From assembly GCF_003014615.1 (NCBI RefSeq), contig NZ_PYGI01000001.1, forward strand, positions 62,001 to 126,000: 64,000 nucleotides of DNA. The letters run 5' to 3'. The notes below the pieces were generated by a model that was not told the DNA's origin, did no database searches, and worked only from the letters and a program-made list of their open reading frames with translations. This document shows positions 51,431-60,098 of the stretch, piece after piece. Position 1 is the stretch's first letter. Each line of letters opens with the position of its first letter. Origin of the DNA: Marinobacterium halophilum (GTDB lineage: Bacteria > Pseudomonadota > Gammaproteobacteria > Pseudomonadales > Balneatricaceae). A program made the translations under genes and the position numbers.

Positions 51431-53185
51431 ATGTCCAGGCAGGCTCGGTTACACTCGCTTTCCTTTGCCAGTGCGCTTCGCGAAGTGTTTCGGGAGGGGT
51501 ATCGCCGCCGCGACCTGCTTCAGGATGTGATGGCAGGTTTGAGTGTTGGCATCATTGCCATCCCGCTATCGATGGCGTTGGCAATTGCTAGTGGTGTCAG
51601 GCCTGAATACGGCCTCTATACGGCGATCATCGCCGGCTTTCTGATCGCGCTGACAGGCGGCTCGCGGTACAGCGTATCGGGCCCAACGGCCGCATTTGTG
51701 GTGATTCTCTATCCGGTTGCCCAAACCTACGGTTTGGCGGGCTTGTTACTGGCAACGTTGATGTCTGCCGTGATTCTGATCGGGCTGGCGGTTGCCCGGT
51801 TGGGGCGTTTGATCGAATACATTCCCGAATCCGTGACCCTTGGTTTCACTTCCGGCATCGCCATCGTGATTGCCACCCTGCAGGTGCCGGACCTGTTCGG
51901 TCTGGCGCATGAGGGGTTACCCGAGCACTGGATCGAGAAGGTGGGTGCGTTGGTTCAGGCGCTGCCAACACTGGACCCGGCGGCTACGGCCGTTGCCGGG
52001 GCAACGTTAGCGGTGTTGATCGTCTGGCCACGATTGCGGATTCCCCTGCCGGGCCACTTGCCAGCACTGCTGGTGGGGTTGGCTGTGGCCTGGATTGCCG
52101 GTGGGTTCGGACATTCAGTAGAGACCATCGGCAGCCGTTTCAGTTATCTGTTGCCGGACGGTTCCAGCGGGGCGGGCATTCCGCCGTTTTTCCCTGAGCT
52201 GGCCTGGCCCTGGGAGCGCCCCGGACCGGAAGGTGCGCCGCTGGAGCTGAGCTGGTCGCTGGTACGTGAATTATTGCCGGCCGCCTTTTCCATCGCCATG
52301 CTGGGCGCGATCGAATCATTGTTGTGTGCAGTGGTACTGGATGGCATGAGCGGCAAGCGCCATCACGCCAACGGCGAGCTGCTGGGGCAGGGGCTGGGGA
52401 ATCTGGTGGCACCGTTTTTCGGCGGTTTTACCGCGACGGCGGCATTGGCCCGCTCGGCGGCTAACTACCGTGCCGGTGCGCGTTCGCCGGTCGCGAGCAT
52501 GATTCATGCGCTGGTGGTGTTGGCCGGTTTGCTGGTGTTGGCCCCTGCCTTGGCGTATCTGCCCATGGCCAGCATGGCGGCGCTGCTGCTGATGGTGGCC
52601 TGGAATATGAGCGAAGCGCCCAAGGTGGTACGCCTGCTGCGCCGTGCCCCGCGCAGTGATGTTCTGGTGTTGCTGACGTGCCTGCTATTGACCGTGTTGT
52701 TCGACATGGTGATCGCGATTTTTGCCGGTATTCTGCTGGCGTCGTTGCTGTTCATGCGCGAGCTGGCTGGCATGACCCGTTTTACTGATATCAGCCGCCA
52801 GGCCAAGCACGTACCGGGCGAGTTGGCTGCGGGCTGGAAAGTATACAAGCTCAGCGGCCCACTGTTTTTTGCCGCAGCCGATCGTGTCTTTGATGAACTG
52901 CTGCAGGACAGCACTGAGGCGCGGGGCGTCGTCCTGTATATGGATGCAGTGTCATTGCTTGATGCGGGTGGGCTCAGTGCGCTGGAGCATTTCATCGCGG
53001 TGTGTCGACAGCGCCAGGTATCGCTGGTGATTGCGGATCTGCAGTTTCAGCCGCTGCGGACTCTGGCACGTGCCGGTATGGCACCGGTCGAAGGTGTGCT
53101 GACGTTCAGTTCAACACTGACGGAGGCTCTGCAGCCTTTGCTGATCGGGCCTGTTGTAGAGAATGCTGGCGTCAAGGCTCCATGA
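51431..53185 (+). CDS. SulP family inorganic anion transporter
   Basis: A 584-residue transporter of the SulP/SLC26 family. The membrane domain has the signatures DVMAGLSVGIIAIPLSMALAIASG (given in part), YGLYTAIIAGF, TGGSRYSVSGPTAAFVVIL and GFTSGIAIVIATLQV; the C-terminal STAS domain starts near residue 450 (VYKLSGPLFFAAADRVFDEL). Family members carry sulfate, bicarbonate or other anions. The substrate is not determined by sequence. The 3' end overlaps the GGDEF/EAL gene on the other strand by 14 bases. It is probably controlled by the divergent ribbon-helix-helix protein. Confidence 0.95.
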   Translation: MSRQARLHSLSFASALREVFREGYRRRDLLQDVMAGLSVGIIAIPLSMALAIASGVRPEYGLYTAIIAGFLIALTGGSRYSVSGPTAAFVVILYPVAQTYGLAGLLLATLMSAVILIGLAVARLGRLIEYIPESVTLGFTSGIAIVIATLQVPDLFGLAHEGLPEHWIEKVGALVQALPTLDPAATAVAGATLAVLIVWPRLRIPLPGHLPALLVGLAVAWIAGGFGHSVETIGSRFSYLLPDGSSGAGIPPFFPELAWPWERPGPEGAPLELSWSLVRELLPAAFSIAMLGAIESLLCAVVLDGMSGKRHHANGELLGQGLGNLVAPFFGGFTATAALARSAANYRAGARSPVASMIHALVVLAGLLVLAPALAYLPMASMAALLLMVAWNMSEAPKVVRLLRRAPRSDVLVLLTCLLLTVLFDMVIAIFAGILLASLLFMRELAGMTRFTDISRQAKHVPGELAAGWKVYKLSGPLFFAAADRVFDELLQDSTEARGVVLYMDAVSLLDAGGLSALEHFIAVCRQRQVSLVIADLQFQPLRTLARAGMAPVEGVLTFSSTLTEALQPLLIGPVVENAGVKAP

Positions 53186-55790
53186 TGCAGGGCGAGGGCC
53201 GATACTCACGCAGCCACTGCTTCAGTTGGGCTGCGGGCAATGGCCGGCAAAACAGGTACCCCTGCATGTAGCAGCAGCCTTGGCTGACCAGGGTCAGACG
53301 CTGTTTGTCGGTTTCCACACCTTCGGCAATGAGTCGCAGCTCAAGGCTGGCGGCCATGGAGATGATGGCGCTGACCAGTGAATCGGCATAACGGTCCGTA
53401 TTCAGGTCGCGGATGAATTCGCGGTCGATTTTCAGCGTGTCCACCGGGAAGCGTTTCAAATAGCCAAGCGATGAATAGCCGGTGCCGAAATCGTCGATAG
53501 CCAGCGATACGCCGAGTGCCTTGAAGCCTTCGAGCCAGGTAACGGTTTCTTCACTGTCCTGCAGCAGCAGGCCTTCAGTAATTTCGAGCAGCAGCCATTC
53601 GGGCTTCAGATCGTGATGTTCAAGGACAGCACTGACAGCATCGGCATCCAGCCCCAGGTCGCGTTGACGCTCGGAAATATTGACAGACAAGTAGAGCGAT
53701 TGGCCCTCCTTGTTGAGACGGCTGACCTGCGCGCAGGATGTTTCCAGAACCCATTCACCAATACTGCCGATCAGGCCGGTTTCCTCGGCCAGCGGGATAA
53801 ACTGGTCTGGCGGGATAAGACCCCGTTCGGGGTGGTGCCAACGCAGTAGTGCTTCCACGCCCTGTACGTGGCCACTGTTGCCCGCAATAATCGGCTGGTA
53901 ATACACTTCCAGCTCATCCCGCTCGAGTGCATGGCGCAGATCCTGTTCCAGCGTCATGCGCTGGTTGGCGTGTTCCTGCATCATGGCGGTAAAGAAATGA
54001 GCCTGGTTGCGGCCGGACTGTTTTGCCTTGTACATTGCCAGGTCCGCGTTGCGGATCAGGTTTTCGGCAGTATCGGCATCACCGGGGTGCATGGCGATAC
54101 CGATGCTGGCACCGATGATGATGTCACGCTCGGCCAGGGTAAAGGGTGTGCTCAGGGATTCAATCAGTTTGTAGGCGACATAGGCGGCGTCAGCTTCAGA
54201 CTTGATGTTGTGCAGCAGGATCACGAACTCGTCACCACCGAAGCGGGCGACGGTGTCGGTGTCACGGACGCATTCGTTAAGTCGGGTAGCGACCTGTTTA
54301 AGCAGGTCGTCACCGTACTCGTGCCCCATGGAGTCGTTGACGTATTTGAAGCGGTCGAGGTCGACGAACAGCAGGGCGATGACCTGCTCATCCCGGTCAG
54401 CCGTGGCGATGGCCAGATTCAGACGGTCGGACAGCAACGCACGGTTAGGCAGTTGGGTAAGATCATCGTAATAGGCCTGACGGACAATCTGGGCTTCGTC
54501 GTTTTTGCGTTTGGTGATATCGGAGAAGACCGCGACATACTCACTGGGCTCGCCATTGTCGTCGAGGACAACGGAGACCGATAGCCATTCAGGGTAGACG
54601 CTGCCGTTTTTGCGTCGATTCCAGATTTCACCGCTCCAGGAACCTGCCTGTCTGATCTCTTGCCACATGTCCTGATAAAAAAGAGGCTCGTGCCGGCCCG
54701 AACTCAACATGCTGGGATTGCGGCCGACGACTTCTTCCAATGTGAAGCCGGTGATGCGGGTGAATGCCGGGTTTATGGTTTTGATCAGGCCATTCCGGTT
54801 GGCCACCATGATCGCCTCACTGCTGGTACGGAAGACCGCCTCAATCATTCTCAGCTGTTCTTCCGCTTCTTTCTGCTGGGTGATGTCTTCCTTGACTGCA
54901 ATGTAGCTTTGGGTATGGCCGTTTTCGTCACGTACTGCTGAAATTGAGGCCGATTCCCAGAATAGAGTGCCATCCTTGCGTCGGTTCAGCAGTTGGCCAT
55001 GCCACTCCTGCCCCTGCTCCAACGTCCACCAGAGGTCTTTGTAGATATCGTCTGACATTTCTCCCGAACGTAGCAGATCGGCTTTTTGCCCCAGTGCTTC
55101 GGAGAATGAGTAGCCGGATACCTCACAGAATTTAGGGTTAACGTATTCAATAACACCCCGGGTGTTGGTGATCATGACGGAGGCGGGGCTCTGCTCCATG
55201 GCGCGGCCCAGATTGCGCAGTTTCTGTTCTATTTTTTGGGTGTGGGTAATATCGGTGCGCACACATGCGAGGCCACCTTCGCGGGTACGGCTGTCGCTGG
55301 CCAGAATGGCATGGCCACTGTCCAGGTGTTCGATATGACTGTTGGTATTAGGCTGTTCGCTGTCGACCGCTTCCTGTCGCAGGATGTGCGGTTGCAGCTG
55401 TTGCTGGAACAGGTCCCAGCGGTCGACTTCCAGTGTATCCAGCCAGGGATATACCTGGCGCCAACGGCTGTTGCATAACAACAGCTTGCCTCGGGGACTG
55501 TAAAGCGCAAAGGCTTCTGGCAGGCTTTCAACGGCATCATGCATGCGGTCGCGTGCCGAGTCAGACTGTTTGCGCAGCATGATGAAGCGGCGGATCAGAT
55601 CGACCATCAGCAGAAATATCAGGGAGAAAACAAAAAACAATGAGACGCCGACCACGCGGGTATCAATATTGATGGCGTTGGTTTCAGACCCTGGCGCTGC
55701 CCCGTTCCACATGATGAAGAACAGCACAAACAGGTTGACGCCTGTGAGTAGCAAAATCAGCTTCAAGGTGCGGTTCGAGAGCTTAATCAT
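53172..55790 (-). CDS. PAS-GGDEF-EAL cyclic-di-GMP signalling protein
   Basis: An 872-residue membrane protein. Two N-terminal membrane helices (about 9-28 and 46-66) are followed by three PAS-type sensor segments (two clear ones with PAC tails such as YIAVKEDITQQKEAEEQL and YVAVFSDITKRKNDEAQ). The GGDEF domain keeps RFGGDEFVILL and should make c-di-GMP. The EAL domain keeps EALLRWHHP and AIDDFGTGYSSLGYL and should degrade it. Both active sites look intact, so the net direction is unknown. The PAS domains probably sense a cytoplasmic signal. Confidence 0.94.
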   Translation of the reverse strand: MIKLSNRTLKLILLLTGVNLFVLFFIMWNGAAPGSETNAINIDTRVVGVSLFFVFSLIFLLMVDLIRRFIMLRKQSDSARDRMHDAVESLPEAFALYSPRGKLLLCNSRWRQVYPWLDTLEVDRWDLFQQQLQPHILRQEAVDSEQPNTNSHIEHLDSGHAILASDSRTREGGLACVRTDITHTQKIEQKLRNLGRAMEQSPASVMITNTRGVIEYVNPKFCEVSGYSFSEALGQKADLLRSGEMSDDIYKDLWWTLEQGQEWHGQLLNRRKDGTLFWESASISAVRDENGHTQSYIAVKEDITQQKEAEEQLRMIEAVFRTSSEAIMVANRNGLIKTINPAFTRITGFTLEEVVGRNPSMLSSGRHEPLFYQDMWQEIRQAGSWSGEIWNRRKNGSVYPEWLSVSVVLDDNGEPSEYVAVFSDITKRKNDEAQIVRQAYYDDLTQLPNRALLSDRLNLAIATADRDEQVIALLFVDLDRFKYVNDSMGHEYGDDLLKQVATRLNECVRDTDTVARFGGDEFVILLHNIKSEADAAYVAYKLIESLSTPFTLAERDIIIGASIGIAMHPGDADTAENLIRNADLAMYKAKQSGRNQAHFFTAMMQEHANQRMTLEQDLRHALERDELEVYYQPIIAGNSGHVQGVEALLRWHHPERGLIPPDQFIPLAEETGLIGSIGEWVLETSCAQVSRLNKEGQSLYLSVNISERQRDLGLDADAVSAVLEHHDLKPEWLLLEITEGLLLQDSEETVTWLEGFKALGVSLAIDDFGTGYSSLGYLKRFPVDTLKIDREFIRDLNTDRYADSLVSAIISMAASLELRLIAEGVETDKQRLTLVSQGCCYMQGYLFCRPLPAAQLKQWLREYRPSPCIMEP

Positions 55791-55879
55791 TTGTTTGGAA
55801 AGACTGTTTCAAGGTTTTGGGGGAGATGGAGTGTAGCGTGTTGACGACTCATTGCTATAGTCATTTCATAGTAGATCGT

Positions 55880-55905
55880 CATATCGATATGCCTATAGAT
55901 CTATA
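55880..55905. promoter_or_regulatory. Two adjacent perfect palindromes upstream of nnrS
   Basis: CATATCGATATG (55880-55891) and TATAGATCTATA (55894-55905) are both perfect 12-base palindromes separated by two bases. They lie 60-85 bases before the nnrS start, in the region shared with the divergent GGDEF/EAL gene. The 14-base centre distance is close to one and a third helical turns. A dimeric regulator is likely, but no FNR/NNR consensus (TTGAT-N4-ATCAA) is present. Confidence 0.5.
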
Positions 55906-55965
55906 TCAGATAAGTGTAATAATCCCTTTATTATAATGCATCAGCTCTACATTAAAGGTGACCCT

Positions 55966-57198
55966 ATGTCCGTAATCAATCTGGAGACGCTGCCTGATAG
56001 CCGCGCGGGCTGGGTTTTGAGCAACGGCTTTCGTCCATTGTTCGTCTTGGCAACGCTGCAGGCTCTATTGGCGATAACAGCCTGGTTGGCTTTCTGGAGT
56101 GGCTGGGCCCACCCGCCGCAGTCGATGCTGTCGCCTGTGCTGTGGCACGGTCATGAAATGCTGTTCGGTTTTGTCGGGGCGGCCATGGGTGGTTTTCTGT
56201 TGGCAGCGGTAGCCAACTGGACCGGACGCAAGCCGGTGTCAGGTGTGTCACTGGTGCTACTGTCACTGGCTTGGCTACTGGCGCGCATTGTGGCCATAGG
56301 CGGCGGTAACTGGCCAGATTGGCTGAATGCGTTGGGGGCGGTCAGCTACTGGCTGCTGTTGGCTTTCCTGTTCGGACGTGAGCTGATTCTGGCCGGTAAC
56401 CGGCGCAATCTCAAAGTGCTGGTGATCATTGGCCTGTTTGCAGTGTTGAGTCTGGCATTCCATCTGCGCTGGTTGGCAGCACTGGACGTGCTTCACTTGG
56501 CGCTGGTGCTGGTCTTGATGTTGTTGACCCTGATCGGTGGTCGAATTATTCCGGCATTCACCCGCAACTGGCTTAAAAGGCTGGCAATCGACGAGACTCG
56601 CATGCCGTCGGTCTTTGGTCCAGTGGATAGTGTGGCGATGGTGCTGACCCCGCTGGCGGGCATAGTGTGGACATTCCGGCCGGAGGGGTGGGCTGCAACC
56701 ATGTTGTTGGCGTTGGCTGGCGCAGCCCAGCTGCTGCGGTTGACCCGTTGGCAGGGCTGGCAAACGCGATCCGAGCCGTTGCTGTTGGTGTTGCATATCG
56801 GTTATGCCTGGCTGGGCGTGGGGTTGTTGCTGTTGGCAGGAAGCAGCGCCGGGCTTTGGATGCCCAGTGCCGGACTGCACGCACTGACGATCGGTGCCAT
56901 GGGCGGCATGATCATGGCGGTGGCCTCGCGTGCGGCATTGGGCCATACCGGCCGTCCGCTGGTGGCCGGAGCCATATTGACACTGGCATTCATGACTCTG
57001 CATCTGGCGGCGCTGGCGCGTGTGCTGGCGGCACTGTGGCCGTCGGCAATGATGACGCTGGTTCTGGTGTCGGGAGGCTTGTGGTTGCTGGCGTTTGGTC
57101 TGTTTGGCTGGCGCTATCTGCCGATCCTGTTGGGGCCATCGTTAAGTTTCAGTGAGCGGCTGAAAGCGGAACAGGGGCGGCAGCCGGGGACGAAATAG
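55966..57198 (+). CDS. nnrS: NnrS family heme/copper membrane protein
   Basis: A 410-residue polytopic membrane protein of the NnrS family, with about twelve helices. NGFRPLFVLATLQALL, LWHGHEMLFGFVGAAMGGFLLAAVANWTGRKPV (given in parts), GGRIIPAFTRNWL and ALTIGAMGGMIMAVASRAALGHTGRPL are characteristic, with several conserved His. NnrS proteins bind heme and copper and protect against nitric-oxide stress, for example by limiting iron-nitrosyl damage. ATG 55966 has AAAGGTG upstream; ATG 55936 would add ten residues. No nitrite or nitric oxide reductase gene lies in the window. Confidence 0.93.
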   Translation: MSVINLETLPDSRAGWVLSNGFRPLFVLATLQALLAITAWLAFWSGWAHPPQSMLSPVLWHGHEMLFGFVGAAMGGFLLAAVANWTGRKPVSGVSLVLLSLAWLLARIVAIGGGNWPDWLNALGAVSYWLLLAFLFGRELILAGNRRNLKVLVIIGLFAVLSLAFHLRWLAALDVLHLALVLVLMLLTLIGGRIIPAFTRNWLKRLAIDETRMPSVFGPVDSVAMVLTPLAGIVWTFRPEGWAATMLLALAGAAQLLRLTRWQGWQTRSEPLLLVLHIGYAWLGVGLLLLAGSSAGLWMPSAGLHALTIGAMGGMIMAVASRAALGHTGRPLVAGAILTLAFMTLHLAALARVLAALWPSAMMTLVLVSGGLWLLAFGLFGWRYLPILLGPSLSFSERLKAEQGRQPGTK

Positions 57199-57235
57199 GA
57201 TGTTTCCAGGCATGTCGCGCTTAAAAGGAGCGAAC

Positions 57236-59011
57236 TCACATCGTGTTGGCCTTGCGATAAGCGCCCTGATAGTCGAACAGCCGCTCGCGTACCTGCCAGT
57301 ATCCCCCCGAACCCTGACGCCCCTTCTTGCCTGCCTGCTTGGCGATGACGAAGTCCGGTGCCGGCAGCAACATTTCGGCGGCAAGCACTTCAGCCACCGT
57401 TTTGAATTGTCGGGGGGATTCGCCATTGCCACAGCGGCGGCCGAACAATTTGTTGAACAGGGTACGCTGGGCCGGTCGGTCCAGATAAAAGCGTTCGCGC
57501 AGCTCTTCGCCCTGTTCTTCATGATAGATGACACTCAGACATTCACCGTTGGCGCTGAGGCTGATGCCGGCACAGCGGATCACCCGTGCGTCTTTCAACT
57601 GCAGCGCACGCTTGAGCAGCTCGTCCGGGTCGATGATCGCTTCGCGGCAGGTCTGGCAGTAGCGGGCGGCAATATCGTTTTCGGCCCCGCAGTGTGGGCA
57701 CTCCTTGAAGCGGAAACGGTAGTCGCACTGCTGCGGCTTTTCCCCTTCCATCTCCAGTAGCCCCTGACAGCGGCGGCCGAAGTGTTCAATGACCTGGCCA
57801 TTGCTGTCGGTCTTGCCCCAGAAAATATTGGCGAAGCCGCAGCCGGGGCAGAACACCTGTACCGGCTCGGAGTCTGAATTCGGTTTGGGCGTGCCGACCT
57901 CGGGGTGGTGCAGGTTGAAGCTGTTACCGGCGTAATCGATCACCAGGCAGTTGGCCTTGCCTTCATTGAGGCGCAGGCCGCGGCCGACGATCTGCTGATA
58001 AAGACTGACCGAGGCGGTAGGCCGGAGAATGGCAATCAGGTCAACATGGGGCGCATCGAAACCGGTGGTCAGGACGGCTACGTTGACCAGATACTTCAAC
58101 TCCTGAGCCTTGAAGCGTTGCAGTAGCTGTTCCCGTTCATCGCCCGGAGTTGCGCCGGTAATCACGGCGGTTGCGTGGGCAGGCAGGTAGCCGCCGATCT
58201 CGTGCGCATGTTCTACGGTGGCGGCAAACACCATTACACCCTTGCGGTCCTGTGACAGTTCTTCAATCTGTTCACAGATGGCACGCGTGACCCGTGGATG
58301 TTTGGCCAGCAGGCTGTTCAGTTCCCGTTCCGGATAGTGGCCGCTGGCCGATGGCGTCAGCGATGCAAAATCGTAGTGGGCAATAGCCGCGTCAATCACT
58401 TCCGGCGGGGTCAGGTAGTGATGGCGGATCATATGGCTCAGTGGCAGTTCGAAGATGCATTGCTCAAATACACGTGGCTCTTCGCTGCGGACGAAGCCGC
58501 GATAATGGGTGCGATAGATCCAGCCGTAGCCGAGGCGGTAGGGGGTTGCGGTGAGCCCCAGCACCTTGAGCCCGGCGTTGTGTTTACGCAGGTGGGAAAT
58601 GACCTGCTGGTACTGACTGTCTTCGTCCTCACCGACTCGGTGGCATTCATCAATGATCAGCAGTGAAAAGGCATCGGCAAAATGCTGCAGATTACGCGCG
58701 ATCGATTGCACACTGGCAAATGTGACTTGATGCGTAAACTCCTTGCGCCCCAGTCCAGCCGAGAAAATACCCGCTTCCAGCCCCAGCGCGGCATACTTGG
58801 CGTGGTTCTGTTCGACCAGTTCACGTACATGAGTAATCACCAGAATCCGTCGCCGTGCCAGTCGTGCCAGTTCGGCAATTACCAGGCTCTTGCCTGCACC
58901 GGTAGGCAGCACAATGACGGCCGGATCGGCACTGGCGCGGAAATGCTTCAGTGTGGCATCCACGGCATCCTGTTGGTAGTCGCGCAGGGTAAAGGGCAGG
59001 GGCGGCGGCAT
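57236..59011 (-). CDS. radD: DEAD/DEAH-box helicase RadD (YejH)
   Basis: RadD is a superfamily 2 ATPase that helps RecA-dependent repair and recombination. The 591-residue product closely follows E. coli Yej[19 protein letters not shown], Walker A LPTGAGKS (about residues 35-42), Walker B DECH in [38 protein letters not shown] and QQIVGRGLR. The C-terminal region carries zinc-type cysteines ([18 protein letters not shown]). The start at 59011 ([12 protein letters not shown]) fits the family; a GTG at 59062 would add 17 unlikely residues. It is divergent from the arsenic cluster. Confidence 0.94.
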   Translation of the reverse strand: MPPPLPFTLRDYQQDAVDATLKHFRASADPAVIVLPTGAGKSLVIAELARLARRRILVITHVRELVEQNHAKYAALGLEAGIFSAGLGRKEFTHQVTFASVQSIARNLQHFADAFSLLIIDECHRVGEDEDSQYQQVISHLRKHNAGLKVLGLTATPYRLGYGWIYRTHYRGFVRSEEPRVFEQCIFELPLSHMIRHHYLTPPEVIDAAIAHYDFASLTPSASGHYPERELNSLLAKHPRVTRAICEQIEELSQDRKGVMVFAATVEHAHEIGGYLPAHATAVITGATPGDEREQLLQRFKAQELKYLVNVAVLTTGFDAPHVDLIAILRPTASVSLYQQIVGRGLRLNEGKANCLVIDYAGNSFNLHHPEVGTPKPNSDSEPVQVFCPGCGFANIFWGKTDSNGQVIEHFGRRCQGLLEMEGEKPQQCDYRFRFKECPHCGAENDIAARYCQTCREAIIDPDELLKRALQLKDARVIRCAGISLSANGECLSVIYHEEQGEELRERFYLDRPAQRTLFNKLFGRRCGNGESPRQFKTVAEVLAAEMLLPAPDFVIAKQAGKKGRQGSGGYWQVRERLFDYQGAYRKANTM

Positions 59012-59138
59012 GGTAGACAAACAATCCGGTTTTGCGAATGAGTCGGCATGATAAAGTGCCACGTATACAGGAGCAACGGGTGTAAGGAATCACCTGTTCA
59101 AGCGACTAAGCTGTAACACGACGACTGGAGACCCCGCC

Positions 59139-60098
59139 ATGCACGAGATGTTGCCCCGCCTGATCGCCACCGACTTTCCGCCGCTGCGCCGAGGGCGGTT
59201 GACCACCTTACAGGCCAATATCACTTACCGGTGTAACCAGTCGTGCCTGCATTGCCATGTGGCCTCCAGTCCTCGCCGGACCGAGGAGATGAGTCGGGAC
59301 ACCATGCTGCAACTGCTGGCGCTGATTGATCAGCAGGGGATCGAGACGCTTGATTTGACCGGTGGCGCACCGGAGCTCAATCCGCATTTTCGTGATCTGG
59401 TAGGTGCCGCCCGCCAGCGCGGCCTCAGGGTGATCGACCGCTGTAATCTCACCATTTTGAGTGAGCCAGGCCAGGAGGATCTGGCAGCGTTTCTGGCTGA
59501 ACAGCGGGTAGAAGTGGTGGCTTCCCTGCCTTGTTATCTGGAGGACAATGTCAACGTCCAGCGCGGCGATGGTGTGTTTGCTGCCAGCCTTGACGGCTTG
59601 CGTCAGCTCAATGCGCTGGGCTATGGCGAGCCGGGCACGGGCTTGATGCTGAATCTGGTTTACAACCCCCAGGGGCCCAGCCTGCCACCGCCTCAGGCTG
59701 AACTGCAACAGGCATACCAGCGTGAACTGCTGCAACGCTACGGCATCCGCTTCAACGAGCTGTTCACGATTACCAATATGCCGATTCAACGTTTTGGCAG
59801 TACGCTGGTTTCCAAAGGCCAGTTTGACAGCTATCTGCAGCTGTTGAAGGCGCAGTTCAATGCTGACAGCCACGATAACGTGATGTGCCGCAGTCTGCTT
59901 TCTGTTGATTGGGATGGTCGCGTCTATGACTGTGATTTCAATCAGCAGCTGCGGCTCAATCTGGGTAACCGGCACCAACCGGTCCACCTTGATGAGCTGT
60001 TGCAGCGCAACCTTGAAGGGGAGCCCATTGCCGTTGCCGATCACTGTTATGGCTGCACGGCCGGGCAGGGATCAAGCTGTGGCGGCGCGCTGGAGTAG
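59139..60098 (+). CDS. arsS: Arsenosugar biosynthesis radical SAM protein ArsS
   Basis: ArsS is the radical SAM enzyme of arsenosugar synthesis, believed to couple a deoxyadenosyl group to methylated arsenic. The 319-residue product has the [4Fe-4S] motif CNQSCLHC (C32, C36, C39) in ITYRCNQSCLHCHVASSPRR, LDLTGGAPELNPHFRDLV, and the C-terminal DUF3641 region ending CYGCTAGQGSSCGG (C303, C306, C314). Cysteine, not selenocysteine, is encoded throughout. ATG 59139 opens the cluster; a Shine-Dalgarno-like GGAG lies at 59127-59130. The required methyltransferase ArsM is not visible in this window. Confidence 0.92.
   Translation: MHEMLPRLIATDFPPLRRGRLTTLQANITYRCNQSCLHCHVASSPRRTEEMSRDTMLQLLALIDQQGIETLDLTGGAPELNPHFRDLVGAARQRGLRVIDRCNLTILSEPGQEDLAAFLAEQRVEVVASLPCYLEDNVNVQRGDGVFAASLDGLRQLNALGYGEPGTGLMLNLVYNPQGPSLPPPQAELQQAYQRELLQRYGIRFNELFTITNMPIQRFGSTLVSKGQFDSYLQLLKAQFNADSHDNVMCRSLLSVDWDGRVYDCDFNQQLRLNLGNRHQPVHLDELLQRNLEGEPIAVADHCYGCTAGQGSSCGGALE

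Noticed and set aside
59139-60098. Selenocysteine in ArsS
   Set aside because: Some relatives use UGA-encoded selenocysteine, but here the frame has cysteines and no internal UGA.
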